DNA from: Clostridia bacterium
Lineage (GTDB): Bacteria; Bacillota; Clostridia; Oscillospirales; Acutalibacteraceae
Reading direction: 5' to 3'
Assembly (NCBI GenBank): GCA_017543285.1
Contig: JAFYGK010000028.1
Location: 1-64,000, forward strand
Length of the DNA: 64,000 nucleotides
Shown here: in pieces, positions 36,992-45,607 of the stretch
Position numbering within the stretch: position 1 is the first letter of the stretch
How the letters are laid out: the number at the start of each line of letters is the position of its first letter
Position numbers and translations under genes: made by a program
The notes under the pieces: generated by a model
The model's input: only the letters and a program-made list of their open reading frames with translations
Databases searched by the model: none
What the model was told of the DNA's origin: nothing

Positions 36992-38377
36992 TTATTCCGA
37001 ACGGCTCTGACGCAGAGACAGAATCTCAGGCATATGCAGATATACCTGATGCTCAAGCTCAAGGTCGCCTATGACCGTGGTTCTTCCGTTTTCGTATTCA
37101 CTGTCTATCCATTCCTTTATTCTGGCTACCCGCGGGTCTCTTTTATCCACCTTATGCGCCTCATCAAGCATATAATAGGTATTTATCCAGGCGGCTATCC
37201 CTGCAAGTCCGGAAACCTTGTCAACTATGACGATGGGCGGTCTGCCAAGAATATCGGTCGTATTGAATATATTATAAATTTCCTCGTCCTTCAATAATCC
37301 GTCTGCGTGTATTCCGGCCTTTGTAGCGTTGAAAGCGCGACCGACAAACGGGGTTCTCGGCGGTATCTGATAGTTAAGCTCATTTTCAAAATATTGCGCT
37401 ATTTCGGTAATGACATTGAGATTCAACCCGCCGGAGTTGCCCTTGAGCTGACAGTATTCGATGCACATGGCTTCAAGCGGAGTATTGCCCGTTCTTTCGC
37501 CTATTCCGAGCAAAGAGGAGTTAACGGCAGCCGCGCCGTACATCCATGCAGTGACGGCATTGGGGACTGCGTTGTAAAAATCGTTGTGTCCGTGCCACTC
37601 GAGCTGCTCGGCCGGAACATTGCTGAAATTGGTCAGGCCGTACATGATTTGCTGCACGCTTCTGGGTAAAACCACGCCGGGAATATATGAGCCGAGGCCC
37701 AGGGTGTCGCATGCGCGTATCTTTATCGGTATTCCGGATTCCTTTGAGACCTCCATGAGCTTTGCGGCGAAGGGGAGTACAAATCCAAAGAAATCGGCTC
37801 TTGTAATATCTTCAAAATGGCACCTCGGAATTATTCCTTCCTCGAGAGCAGCGTAGATGACCGACAGGTAATTATCCATTGCCTGCTGCCTTGTCCAGTG
37901 CATTTTCTTGAAAATATGATAATCCGAACATGAAACAAGAATACCTGTTTCCTTTATTTCCATATCCTTGACCAGCTGAAAATCTTTTTTATTGGCTCTG
38001 ATCCAGGAGGTAATATGCGGAAACTCGCAGTCAAGCTCACGGCATTTTTCGACGGCTTTTCTGTCAAGCGGAGAATAAAGGAAGAACTCCGACTGTCTTA
38101 TTATGCCAGCCCCATTGTCAAGTTTGCTTAGCATTTGATAGAGCTTTACTATCTGTTCAACTGTATAAGGAGAGCGGGCCTGTTGGCCGTCACGGAATGT
38201 CGTATCGGTTATATAGAGATTTTCAGGCATGTTCATCGGAACGATCCTCTGATTGAAAATAAGCCTTGGGATCTCATTATAGGGATACATACTTCTGAAA
38301 AGATTTGGTTTTTCGACGTCCATAAAACTATATCCGAACTCGAAAACACCGGAATTTTTGTTCAATACGGGCTCCAT
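36992..38377 (-). CDS. DRE-TIM acyltransferase of the isopropylmalate/homocitrate/Re-citrate synthase family
   Basis: The 461-residue protein has the DRE-TIM signature ITDTTFRDGQQAR near residue 57 and the HGHNDF metal motif near 265 (the two His ligands), with the GNTPLEAM segment near 305. Sequence features (a FRDGQQARSPYT start and ~450 residues without the LeuA regulatory domain) fit the clostridial Re-citrate synthase group best, which condenses acetyl-CoA and oxaloacetate and feeds glutamate synthesis. Some databases call these isopropylmalate synthase. AAGGAG lies 8 bases before the ATG. leuB is 24 kb away and not linked, so a leucine role is less likely. Moderate certainty on substrate. 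Confidence 0.7.
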   Translation of the reverse strand: MEPVLNKNSGVFEFGYSFMDVEKPNLFRSMYPYNEIPRLIFNQRIVPMNMPENLYITDTTFRDGQQARSPYTVEQIVKLYQMLSKLDNGAGIIRQSEFFLYSPLDRKAVEKCRELDCEFPHITSWIRANKKDFQLVKDMEIKETGILVSCSDYHIFKKMHWTRQQAMDNYLSVIYAALEEGIIPRCHFEDITRADFFGFVLPFAAKLMEVSKESGIPIKIRACDTLGLGSYIPGVVLPRSVQQIMYGLTNFSNVPAEQLEWHGHNDFYNAVPNAVTAWMYGAAAVNSSLLGIGERTGNTPLEAMCIEYCQLKGNSGGLNLNVITEIAQYFENELNYQIPPRTPFVGRAFNATKAGIHADGLLKDEEIYNIFNTTDILGRPPIVIVDKVSGLAGIAAWINTYYMLDEAHKVDKRDPRVARIKEWIDSEYENGRTTVIGDLELEHQVYLHMPEILSLRQSRSE

Positions 38378-38532
38378 TGAATCATCTCCTTTATATCGGT
38401 TTATGATCAGATAATAAATTATACGCTATATGCCATATAATAAAAACCACTATATAATAATTACGTATGACAAGTGTTAATAAAATTGAAACTGTAATTA
38501 TGTCTTCGATAAAGGCAGTTCATTTCAAAAAA

Positions 38533-38588
38533 AGCCGGAAGCATTCAAAGACGCTGCATGGCTGCATGAACCAATCCACAGACCGGCT
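38533..38588 (-). terminator. Probable terminator of the 38.6-kb hypothetical gene
   Basis: AGCCGG and CCGGCT bracket a ~44-base interior with a secondary TGCATGGCTGCA hairpin. On the minus strand it is followed by TTTTTTT. The closing stem is short. Confidence 0.5.
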
Positions 38589-38595
38589 CATGCCT

Positions 38596-39027
38596 TTAGG
38601 CCAGAAGATGTCCGGGGCTGATCATTTTTTTGAAGCATATGAGAAACAAACCTACAAATGGACTTGTCGGAGGAAACAGATAACACACAGGATCGTAGCA
38701 GTCCATGATCAGTCCGCGTTTTACAAGAGCCTTATTAATTTCGTTGAACAAAAATCCTTTTTTGCCTGTCAAGTGATGTTTGTCGAAGCCGTTTGCTCCT
38801 ATCTCCTCAATGAGTCCGGCGGGATAAACATTATCCGACCATTTGTAAAAAGGAAACCAGATGTAATTGTCGTTTAACTGTACGTTTTCTCCGAGCAGCC
38901 GCTGCACGAGATGACCGAGGGTTTTCAGCATCAGATCTATCTGCTTTTCATCCATGCTCCTGAGGCCGCTTCTGCATTCTCCGATGAAAACCATGCCGAC
39001 CGCCGCTTTTTTCCCCAAACCATTCAT
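38596..39027 (-). CDS. Hypothetical protein
   Basis: The 143-residue product is not recognised. It is a soluble-looking protein with a hydrophobic N-terminal AAVGMVFIGEC stretch, a central aromatic block (YIWFPFYKW near residue 60) and a hydrophobic C-terminus (FVGLFLICF). AGGAGG lies 7 bases before the ATG at 39027, so it is a genuine translation unit. It is a single minus-strand gene with its own likely terminator. The overlapping plus-strand open frame has no ribosome site. Confidence 0.65.
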   Translation of the reverse strand: MNGLGKKAAVGMVFIGECRSGLRSMDEKQIDLMLKTLGHLVQRLLGENVQLNDNYIWFPFYKWSDNVYPAGLIEEIGANGFDKHHLTGKKGFLFNEINKALVKRGLIMDCYDPVCYLFPPTSPFVGLFLICFKKMISPGHLLA

Positions 39028-39267
39028 ACTTTTACCTCCTGTCTCATATTTTCCCCGGCCGGCTTTCAGATAAAGGATTAAGAAAGAAGGGGCAGACGGT
39101 GATTATCCGAAAAGCCGGCAATGCCGTACGCCGATTTTTTGCGCTTTCATAGGATAAAAAGCATAAACCGGAAGACGTTTTTTAAATATTGTATTTTACA
39201 GCGGCATGACTAACGGCCTACCCAAAATAATCATCTGAATCAAATCTTATAAAAATTTCATTCCGTA

Positions 39268-39296
39268 TGGACAAATGAAAAAATATATTGTATAAT
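39268..39296 (+). promoter_or_regulatory. Sigma-A promoter of the PrsA-like lipoprotein gene
   Basis: TGGACA (39268-39273) and TATAAT (39291-39296) are 17 bases apart. Nothing else is recognised in the 347-base gap 39028-39374. Confidence 0.75.
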
Positions 39297-39374
39297 TAAG
39301 CATGTTATTTCAAAAAATGATTATAAACACCGCGTTTTACCGTGGCGTTTGATTCAAGGAGGAAACAATCTAAA

Positions 39375-40427
39375 ATGAAAGTTTTAAAAAAGGCGTTGTC
39401 AATTCTGCTCGTTCTTGCAATGACCGTGGCTGTTGCGGCCTGCGGCGACACATCGTGGGTTTATAAGTATAATGATTATACCGTTACCTCGGGTGTTTAT
39501 CTTGCTTTCCTTATAAATACATATAACGAAGTCGTGTCAAACGATCAGGATTACGATACCTCAAAGAACATATTCAGTCAGACCCTTTCCGACGGCTCGG
39601 ATCCCGCGGTCAAGATGACCGAAAATGCTGAAAATTACATCAAGCAGTCACTTTATGCGAAGGATGCGCTTGAAAAACTCGGAGTGGAATTAAACGATGC
39701 GTTTTATATGACTCCCGATATTCAGACCAATTACTACTGGCAGATGATGCAAAAAAACTACTCCGATAACGGCGTCGGCCAGAACAGCTATAAAGAGTAT
39801 AATCGTCTTGCCTCTCATGTTCAGTCCTACTTTGAAAAGCTTTATGGTGAGGGCGGCGAAAAGGAAGTTCCAGTCAGTGATCTTCTTGATTTCTATAAGG
39901 AAAACTATTATGCCTTTAAGCTGATTTCCGCTCAGTTTGCCGACGAGAACGGCGATCTCGATTACAATATGATCGACGCGCTTAATTCCACCATCCAGGA
40001 TCGTTATAACAGCTACGCCGACGATATTAACAGCGGCACCGATTTTGATTCCATCCTGGCTCAGGAAAATGAGCTTAAGGGCAACACTTCCGAAAACAGC
40101 ACAAATTCACAGGAACCGACAATAATATCCAAATATGACATCGCGACAAATTACTCTGAAGATTTTGCCATCGCCGTTGATGAGCTTCAGCCGGGCAAGG
40201 CTACCGCTTTAGCTGTTAACAACAGCTATGTGCTTGTACAGAGAGTTGAGCTTGATGCAACCGAAGGAGCCGACGGATTCAGCAAGAATAAGGTTGGGGT
40301 TTTGGGATACCTCAAGGGCGAAGAGTATATGACATGGCTTGAAGAGCAGGCCAAGTCGATCGAGCTTAAGGTAAACGAAGGCGCGGTTAAATTCTACTCT
40401 CCCAAAAACATAAAGTTAAGCAAATAG
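39375..40427 (+). CDS. PrsA/SurA-like foldase lipoprotein
   Basis: The 350-residue protein has a lipoprotein signal (VAVAAC, lipidated Cys23) and an all-helical body with a YKYNDYTVTSGVYLAFL start that resembles the N-terminal chaperone domain of SurA/PrsA proteins. It is unclear whether a parvulin domain follows: the C-terminal third (FAIAVDELQPGKATALAVNNSYVLVQRVE, residues ~265-300) has the parvulin-end pattern of FS.AV..LK.G..S..V, but a full catalytic domain is not obvious. It probably folds exported proteins. CAAGGAGG precedes the ATG at 39375. Confidence 0.7.
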   Translation: MKVLKKALSILLVLAMTVAVAACGDTSWVYKYNDYTVTSGVYLAFLINTYNEVVSNDQDYDTSKNIFSQTLSDGSDPAVKMTENAENYIKQSLYAKDALEKLGVELNDAFYMTPDIQTNYYWQMMQKNYSDNGVGQNSYKEYNRLASHVQSYFEKLYGEGGEKEVPVSDLLDFYKENYYAFKLISAQFADENGDLDYNMIDALNSTIQDRYNSYADDINSGTDFDSILAQENELKGNTSENSTNSQEPTIISKYDIATNYSEDFAIAVDELQPGKATALAVNNSYVLVQRVELDATEGADGFSKNKVGVLGYLKGEEYMTWLEEQAKSIELKVNEGAVKFYSPKNIKLSK

Positions 40428-40449
40428 GTTACTGAAACAGATTTAAAAT

Positions 40450-40478
40450 AAAAACGGAGGGCAAGCCCTCCGTTTTTG
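40450..40478. terminator. Terminator between the lipoprotein and asparaginase genes
   Basis: AAAAACGGAGGGC and GCCCTCCGTTTTT form a perfect stem with a short loop between convergent genes; it can act in both directions. Confidence 0.93.
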
Positions 40479-41423
40479 CTATATCTGCATGATTTCGGTT
40501 ATTTCTTCGCAGTTTTCAAAATTTCCGCAGCACAGCATAAGTCTCATGAGCGCTTGTTCGACGGTGATATTCCGCAGGGGATAAACGCCGTCTGCGTTAT
40601 AAACAAATTCGCTTTCGTATATTCCCGAACGGCTGTCCAGCGACGCCACAAAAACCGGGATACCTCTTTTTGCACACTCAGCGGCAAGAATCGCAAATCC
40701 TTCGCCAACGGTAGAGGAATGATATGTTTCGTGCAGAACCGCCTTTACGCCGTCGAGCGATTTTATGTAAACGCCGTAGTCGATCCCTGCAAAGGGAACT
40801 ATCCGTAAAATATCGGCGCAGAATATCGGTTTGAATTTCGCGCCTTCTTTCGGACGCCGTCGGTCAAACTGTTTTATTGCGCCGTCCTGATACCTCGCTT
40901 TGACGCCGAAAGCGCAGTCGAAACGGTTGCCGAAAACACGCGACTGCATTATATCGCAGCCGTAATAAATATCACAGGCTGCTCTGTCGTTGCTCCACGA
41001 TACAAAAACACCGCCAGACTCTCTTTCGGCACAGTCTGCTATGAAGCTGACCGCCGTATCGAAGTTGATCTTCGCGTTGCTCAGCGGGTGCGCGGCCGGA
41101 CGGTCCGCCGCGACAAGCACGACCGGGATTTCTTCGTCCCAAAGCAGTTCATGCATAGCAGCCGCAGTGTAACAAAGAGTATCTGAGCCGTGCGTGATGA
41201 TTATGCCATTGTATTTGCCTTTACGCTCTCTGACGACGGCGTATATATCCTGCCAAATGACGGGAGTAATATTTTCGCTCAGTATGCTGCACATATTCAG
41301 TGTATCAAAATGCGCTTTGCCGCCGATAAGCGCCTTTGCGCCGTTATCAACGGGCGATATTACTCCGCCTGATTCAGCGGAGCCTATTGTTCCGCCGGTG
41401 AATATTACAAGTATGTCAGTCAT
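40479..41423 (-). CDS. ansA: L-asparaginase (type I family)
   Basis: The 314-residue protein has the asparaginase catalytic motifs: VIFTGGTIGS at the N-terminus (first catalytic Thr) and IITHGSDTLCYTAAAM near residue 75 (second Thr-Asp pair). It hydrolyses asparagine to aspartate and ammonia. No signal peptide is seen, so it is cytoplasmic. GGAGG lies 5 bases before the ATG at 41423. It starts 12 bases past the end of the small Smr gene, so both are probably one transcript. Confidence 0.92.
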   Translation of the reverse strand: MTDILVIFTGGTIGSAESGGVISPVDNGAKALIGGKAHFDTLNMCSILSENITPVIWQDIYAVVRERKGKYNGIIITHGSDTLCYTAAAMHELLWDEEIPVVLVAADRPAAHPLSNAKINFDTAVSFIADCAERESGGVFVSWSNDRAACDIYYGCDIMQSRVFGNRFDCAFGVKARYQDGAIKQFDRRRPKEGAKFKPIFCADILRIVPFAGIDYGVYIKSLDGVKAVLHETYHSSTVGEGFAILAAECAKRGIPVFVASLDSRSGIYESEFVYNADGVYPLRNITVEQALMRLMLCCGNFENCEEITEIMQI

Positions 41424-41434
41424 AGCCGCCTCCA

Positions 41435-41677
41435 TCAGATCAGCTCAAGAACCGTTTCGCCGTAATTGTCGGTAAAGCTGATTTTGTATATACGGGGGTG
41501 ACGGAATTCGTTACGGACAAAATTCATCAGCGCGTTTCCGCGGTTGAAGCCGTGAACGACCACGACCTGCTCGATATCGTCCGGAAGCAGCGATATACGT
41601 TTTGTAAGCTCGACCTCAGCCTGCCGCACGGTCATGCCGTGTATATCAATCGTCGCGCGTTTTTTGAAGCTGAACAT
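41435..41677 (-). CDS. Small stand-alone Smr-domain protein
   Basis: The 80-residue protein consists only of an Smr domain: DIHGMTVRQAEVEL at residue 11 and VVVVHGFNRGNAL near 38, which corresponds to the usual HGKGxG loop with a variant FNR. Smr domains nick or bind branched DNA or RNA, often at the C-terminus of MutS2; here it stands alone. It is upstream of and close to the asparaginase gene on the minus strand. Confidence 0.8.
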   Translation of the reverse strand: MFSFKKRATIDIHGMTVRQAEVELTKRISLLPDDIEQVVVVHGFNRGNALMNFVRNEFRHPRIYKISFTDNYGETVLELI

Positions 41678-41768
41678 TGAAAAATCTCCTTTAGATTCAT
41701 GCTTTTATTATAGCAAAAATATGCGCGGCATACAACGGTATATTTATTCAAAAAAATTCCGAATACTG

Positions 41769-41797
41769 TTGAAACATGGAAAACGGCGTGATAAAAT
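41769..41797 (+). promoter_or_regulatory. Sigma-A promoter of the first dockerin gene
   Basis: TTGAAA (41769-41774) and TAAAAT (41792-41797) are 17 bases apart, 43 bases before the start codon. Confidence 0.65.
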
Positions 41798-41839
41798 TAA
41801 AGTGTAATCTTTGTGAAATAAATTATAGGAGGGTTGATA

Positions 41840-43966
41840 ATGAAAAACATGAAGAAAAAATGCTTATCAATGCTTCTGACCCTTGCGCTGATGCTGAGCC
41901 TCGTTACGGCGGCGGGCCTGACAGCGCAGGCGGCAGCAGGGAACAACTGGTCGGGAACGGTTAACGTGAGCGCAGACGAGACGGTCAGCGGAGACGTTAC
42001 GGCGGCGGACGGCACTATACTCAACATAGGTTCCGGAGTCACCCTGACCGTCAACGGTACGCTTACCGTGGGCGGCGGAAGCGGTACGCTTACAGTTAAC
42101 GGCTCCGGCAAGCTGGTGATCAACGGTTCCAGTGGTCGCGATGGCGTAAGCGTTTACGATGGTAAAAACGGAGAAAACGGATCCGTAGCCGTCAAAGGAA
42201 GCCTTAATTTGAACGGCTGCACCGCCGAGATCACCGGCGGCAGCGGCGGAGGTGCCTTTCTTTCCGACGGCGTTGGTGGAAACGGCGCTGTTGCTGTTGA
42301 CGGCAGTCTTATCGTCAACAACGGAAAGGCTGTCATAACCGGCGGCAGCGGCGGCGCAGGCAATGCTTTCGGACGGGCCGGCAGCGGTGCGGCTGCAATC
42401 ACCGGCAGTCTTTTCACAAACAGCAGCGACGTCACGGTCACCGGCGGAAACGGCGGCAATAAAGGCGGCTTTGGCGTATCAAGTGCTACAGGAGGCGGCG
42501 GCGGCGCCGGCGTCATCAAAGACGTCGAGGTCGTAGGCGGAAAAATCACGGTCACCGGCGGAAACGGCGGCAACAGCAGAACTATCGGCTTTGCCGGCGC
42601 AGGCGGATCCGCTGTAGAAGGCGCTTTGACCATGCAGGGCTGCGACGTAACGGTCACCGGCGGAAACGGCGGCTCTCATTTTGTCAATGAAGCCTATGCA
42701 AAGGGCGGAGTCGGCGGTCACGGCGTTGTCGGAGCGGTCACCTTTGGCAGCGGCAGCCTTACCGCCACGGGAGGCGCCGGAGGCAAAGCCGATTATTATA
42801 ATACATACAGCAGCAGCGGTCTGCCTTTTGCCTCCACGCTGACCAACAATTCAGGAGCTTACATTATTGCAGTTGACGGCACCGGAGCGGAAAAATACAG
42901 GTTTACCGAAAAAATCCTGAACGGAGCCGACGTCGGCAATCAGGTCAACGGTCTGACGCTTCGTCTTATTCCTATTTCCTATGTGGACGCTTCCGGCGCT
43001 CAGCAGCCGCCCTTGAGTGACTACACACCCGTCAAAGAGGACACCGTGACATGGAGCGACAGCTGGTATGCCGTAATTAGTGATGTATCCTTCAGCAGCC
43101 GTATAACAGTCTCCGGAAAAGTAAACCTCATCCTCTGCGACGGCGTGACGCTGACAGCTTCGCAGGGCATTACGGTCCAGGGAGATGATTCTCTCACAAT
43201 CTGGGCGCAGTCAGGAGGAACCGGAACGCTGAATGCCACATGCAGCGACTCCTACCGGTCGGGCATCGGCGGACTTGCAAACAGTTCAGCCGGAACCATA
43301 GTCATAAACGGAGGCAATATCACAGCCACCGCCGGAAAACAGGGCGCGGGCATAGGCGGCGGCAGCGCGAGCAACTTTAACAATATCGGCGGCTCGGGCG
43401 GCGTGGTTACGATAAACGGCGGCACAGTCACCGCTTCCTCTCACTTTGGCGCTGGCATCGGCGGAGGCTCGGCCTCTTCTGTCAAAACCAACGGCGGCTC
43501 GGGCGGCGTGGTTACGATAAACGGCGGCACTGTTACTGCTTCAAGCGGCCGCGGCGAAGCAATCGGACGCGGCTACGATGACGATAAAGACGCGGGTTCG
43601 GGTGAACTCTACATCAAAAAAGGCATGAAGGTAACTGACCCGGCTAATACTTACGCGGAGGGCAGAACAGCCGCCTGCCGCGGCAGCAACGTCACAATTA
43701 CTGAGTGCGACAGGCATTTGATCAATGAATCTCACGTCTGCAATTTATGCGGTCTCTTTATTATATATGGCGACCTTTCCGGCGACAAAAAAGTATCTAC
43801 CGATGATGCGCTAATGTGTCTCAAGGCCGCTGTCGGCATAATCAAGCTTAACGCAGACCAGACCAAGGCCGCCGACGTAAACGGCGATAAAAAAATATCC
43901 ACCGAGGACGCCTTGCTGATACTCAGACATGCCGTCGGAATCATTAAGAAATTCCCCGTGGAATAA
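41840..43966 (+). CDS. Secreted Gly-rich beta-helix-like protein with C-terminal dockerin
   Basis: The 708-residue protein has a signal peptide (about 1-33, ending AQAAA), then a body of repeated parallel-beta-helix-type strands: ITVTGGNGG, VTVTGGNGG and ITGGSGG units recur about every 30 residues up to residue 320, and VVTINGGTVTASS recurs near residues 530 and 565. The last ~65 residues form a type I dockerin with two calcium loops, DLSGDKKVSTDD and DVNGDKKISTED. No catalytic domain is seen. RBS AGGAGG precedes the ATG at 41840. Cohesins are not in the window, so a cellulosome link is only possible. A structural or adhesive surface role is inference. Confidence 0.85.
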   Translation: MKNMKKKCLSMLLTLALMLSLVTAAGLTAQAAAGNNWSGTVNVSADETVSGDVTAADGTILNIGSGVTLTVNGTLTVGGGSGTLTVNGSGKLVINGSSGRDGVSVYDGKNGENGSVAVKGSLNLNGCTAEITGGSGGGAFLSDGVGGNGAVAVDGSLIVNNGKAVITGGSGGAGNAFGRAGSGAAAITGSLFTNSSDVTVTGGNGGNKGGFGVSSATGGGGGAGVIKDVEVVGGKITVTGGNGGNSRTIGFAGAGGSAVEGALTMQGCDVTVTGGNGGSHFVNEAYAKGGVGGHGVVGAVTFGSGSLTATGGAGGKADYYNTYSSSGLPFASTLTNNSGAYIIAVDGTGAEKYRFTEKILNGADVGNQVNGLTLRLIPISYVDASGAQQPPLSDYTPVKEDTVTWSDSWYAVISDVSFSSRITVSGKVNLILCDGVTLTASQGITVQGDDSLTIWAQSGGTGTLNATCSDSYRSGIGGLANSSAGTIVINGGNITATAGKQGAGIGGGSASNFNNIGGSGGVVTINGGTVTASSHFGAGIGGGSASSVKTNGGSGGVVTINGGTVTASSGRGEAIGRGYDDDKDAGSGELYIKKGMKVTDPANTYAEGRTAACRGSNVTITECDRHLINESHVCNLCGLFIIYGDLSGDKKVSTDDALMCLKAAVGIIKLNADQTKAADVNGDKKISTEDALLILRHAVGIIKKFPVE

Positions 43967-44173
43967 ATTCTTTTAGCTCTAACGAATATTTTTCGCAGAC
44001 CACTTTACGTTTTCTCCTTTGGGCTGATAAGATTACTATAACGCAAATGGGGCGTGGAAACAACGATCGCTTTGAAAAGTTGACGCACCGATTGTAATCA
44101 TGATTTTGCTATGATATTATAATGTTGTAGGTTTATATGTCATAAAGATTTGTGAGGATTAAGGAGGTTTACC

Positions 44174-45175
44174 ATGAAAAGCAGAAGATTATTGTGTGCG
44201 CTGCTGGCGGTCGTTCTCCTGCTCGGCGTGCTGCCGCTGACTGCAAACGCAGGACCGGTCACAGTTACCCGTATCGATGAATTTCGCTTTGCGGGAGATT
44301 ATGAAGCGATAGCGTTGAGATCAAACAAAACGATAGGAGCATGGATGAGCAACCTCAAAGCAAAGGGCGGCGTTAAAGCGGCTGCCGACGCCGAGGGCTG
44401 GAAGGTGGTCGAGCTGGTCGGCGTTTACGACTGGCAGGCTTCACGATACCTCAAAGATAACGAGTATCCCAATTTGTATCACAGCAACTATCTGAGAATC
44501 AGGGTCGCCCTTTTGAGCGACGATTACATCTTTCAGCCAAAGGGCTCGTCCTATCCGACCTATTACAACGGCAGACAAGTATCTTCTGATGTTCTGAACG
44601 TCTATTACGAGATCGATCTTTATTTATCGAACGTAGCGTGGTTTGAATCGGTGTCCGTTACTGTTCCGAAACCGGTCGCAGGAGGAAAGCCCTCAAGCTA
44701 TGTGCCCAAGGTGAGTACTCCTCATGTTAAGATAGACAGTTACGAGTGGCTATATACCGGCCCAAACAACGACAGCCCCGGCAATTCCTTCTCCACCTTC
44801 CAAAACGGCGGATATTACCGTCTTATGATTTATCTCGTTGAGGACGACGGATACGTTATAGCAAACAATAATGACCTATGCAAAATGACGGTCAACGGAA
44901 GCAGGGAGAGCTATTACCAGTCGGGTAAATTTACCATAGTGACCCCGACATTTTATATAGGTTCGGCTGTAATCTACGGCGATCTCGATTCCGACAAAAA
45001 GGTTACGACATCGGACGCGCTCATTTGCCTCAAGGCTGCCGTCGGCATAACAACACTTAATTCCACGCTGAAAAAGGCCGCCAACGTCAACGGCGACAGC
45101 AAGGTGTCGACTGCGGACGCGCTGCTTATCCTCAAGCGGGCCGTTGGAATCATTAAGAAATTCCCCGTGGAATAA
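44174..45175 (+). CDS. Secreted dockerin-bearing protein of unknown function
   Basis: The 333-residue protein has a signal peptide (about 1-26, ending TANAG), a ~240-residue module with no recognised fold and many aromatic residues (YDWQASRYL, YPTYYNG, YEWLYTG), then a C-terminal dockerin with loops DLDSDKKVTTSD and NVNGDSKVSTAD. Its last residues, AVGIIKKFPVE, match those of the previous gene exactly, so the dockerins are close paralogues. AAGGAGG lies before the ATG. It is 207 bases downstream of the first dockerin gene and likely forms a pair with it. Confidence 0.8.
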   Translation: MKSRRLLCALLAVVLLLGVLPLTANAGPVTVTRIDEFRFAGDYEAIALRSNKTIGAWMSNLKAKGGVKAAADAEGWKVVELVGVYDWQASRYLKDNEYPNLYHSNYLRIRVALLSDDYIFQPKGSSYPTYYNGRQVSSDVLNVYYEIDLYLSNVAWFESVSVTVPKPVAGGKPSSYVPKVSTPHVKIDSYEWLYTGPNNDSPGNSFSTFQNGGYYRLMIYLVEDDGYVIANNNDLCKMTVNGSRESYYQSGKFTIVTPTFYIGSAVIYGDLDSDKKVTTSDALICLKAAVGITTLNSTLKKAANVNGDSKVSTADALLILKRAVGIIKKFPVE

Positions 45176-45211
45176 ACCTTTTCGTAAACTAAAAATTTTT
45201 CCGGATACCAC

Positions 45212-45240
45212 TTGACATATTCCTGACAAGAGGTTATAAT
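45212..45240 (+). promoter_or_regulatory. Sigma-A promoter of the T-box operon
   Basis: TTGACA (45212-45217) and TATAAT (45235-45240) are 17 bases apart: a consensus promoter. Confidence 0.9.
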
Positions 45241-45246
45241 AGCTTC

Positions 45247-45506
45247 ACAGCAATGACGGAGACAGGAGCGGTGAATACGTTTCAGAGAGTCGGCGGCCGG
45301 TGCAAGCCGATACGGATAACCGTAAACCCATCACTCCCGAGCATCGACCCGAAAGGCTTTGCCCAGTAGACGTCGGCGCGTGACTGCGTTATCGGTCGGG
45401 GGCTTTATCTGAGCCTTATGAGAGGATATGCTTTGCATATCAATATGGGTGGTACCGCGGGTATTGATTTTTCAGCTCGTCCCATTAATTTGGGACGAGC
45501 TTTTTG
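45247..45506 (+). promoter_or_regulatory. T-box riboswitch leader
   Basis: A ~260-base leader follows the promoter. Stem I carries the AGAGAG and GGTGCAAGCC elements typical of its AG bulge and apical region. TGGGTGGTACCGCGGG at 45446-45461 is the conserved T-box sequence, followed by terminator AGCTCGTCCCA/TGGGACGAGCT and T5 (45474-45506). Uncharged tRNA would bind the specifier loop and the T-box, forming the antiterminator. The putative specifier, read from the GGAG/CTCC-flanked loop, is ATC (isoleucine), but this assignment is tentative. It controls the XRE-cupin and acyl-CoA synthetase genes. Confidence 0.93.
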
Positions 45507-45607
45507 TTTTTCTCTGTTTTAGATAAACTCAGAGAGAGCGTTCCGAAACACTTTGTCCCGTTCTTCGGTACGGACACAAAAATCTTTGACAGCAAAGGAG
45601 ATTGATT

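Noticed and set aside
38467-38877. A 136-codon plus-strand open frame
   Set aside because: It is antisense to the minus-strand hypothetical gene, which has the better ribosome site and terminator.
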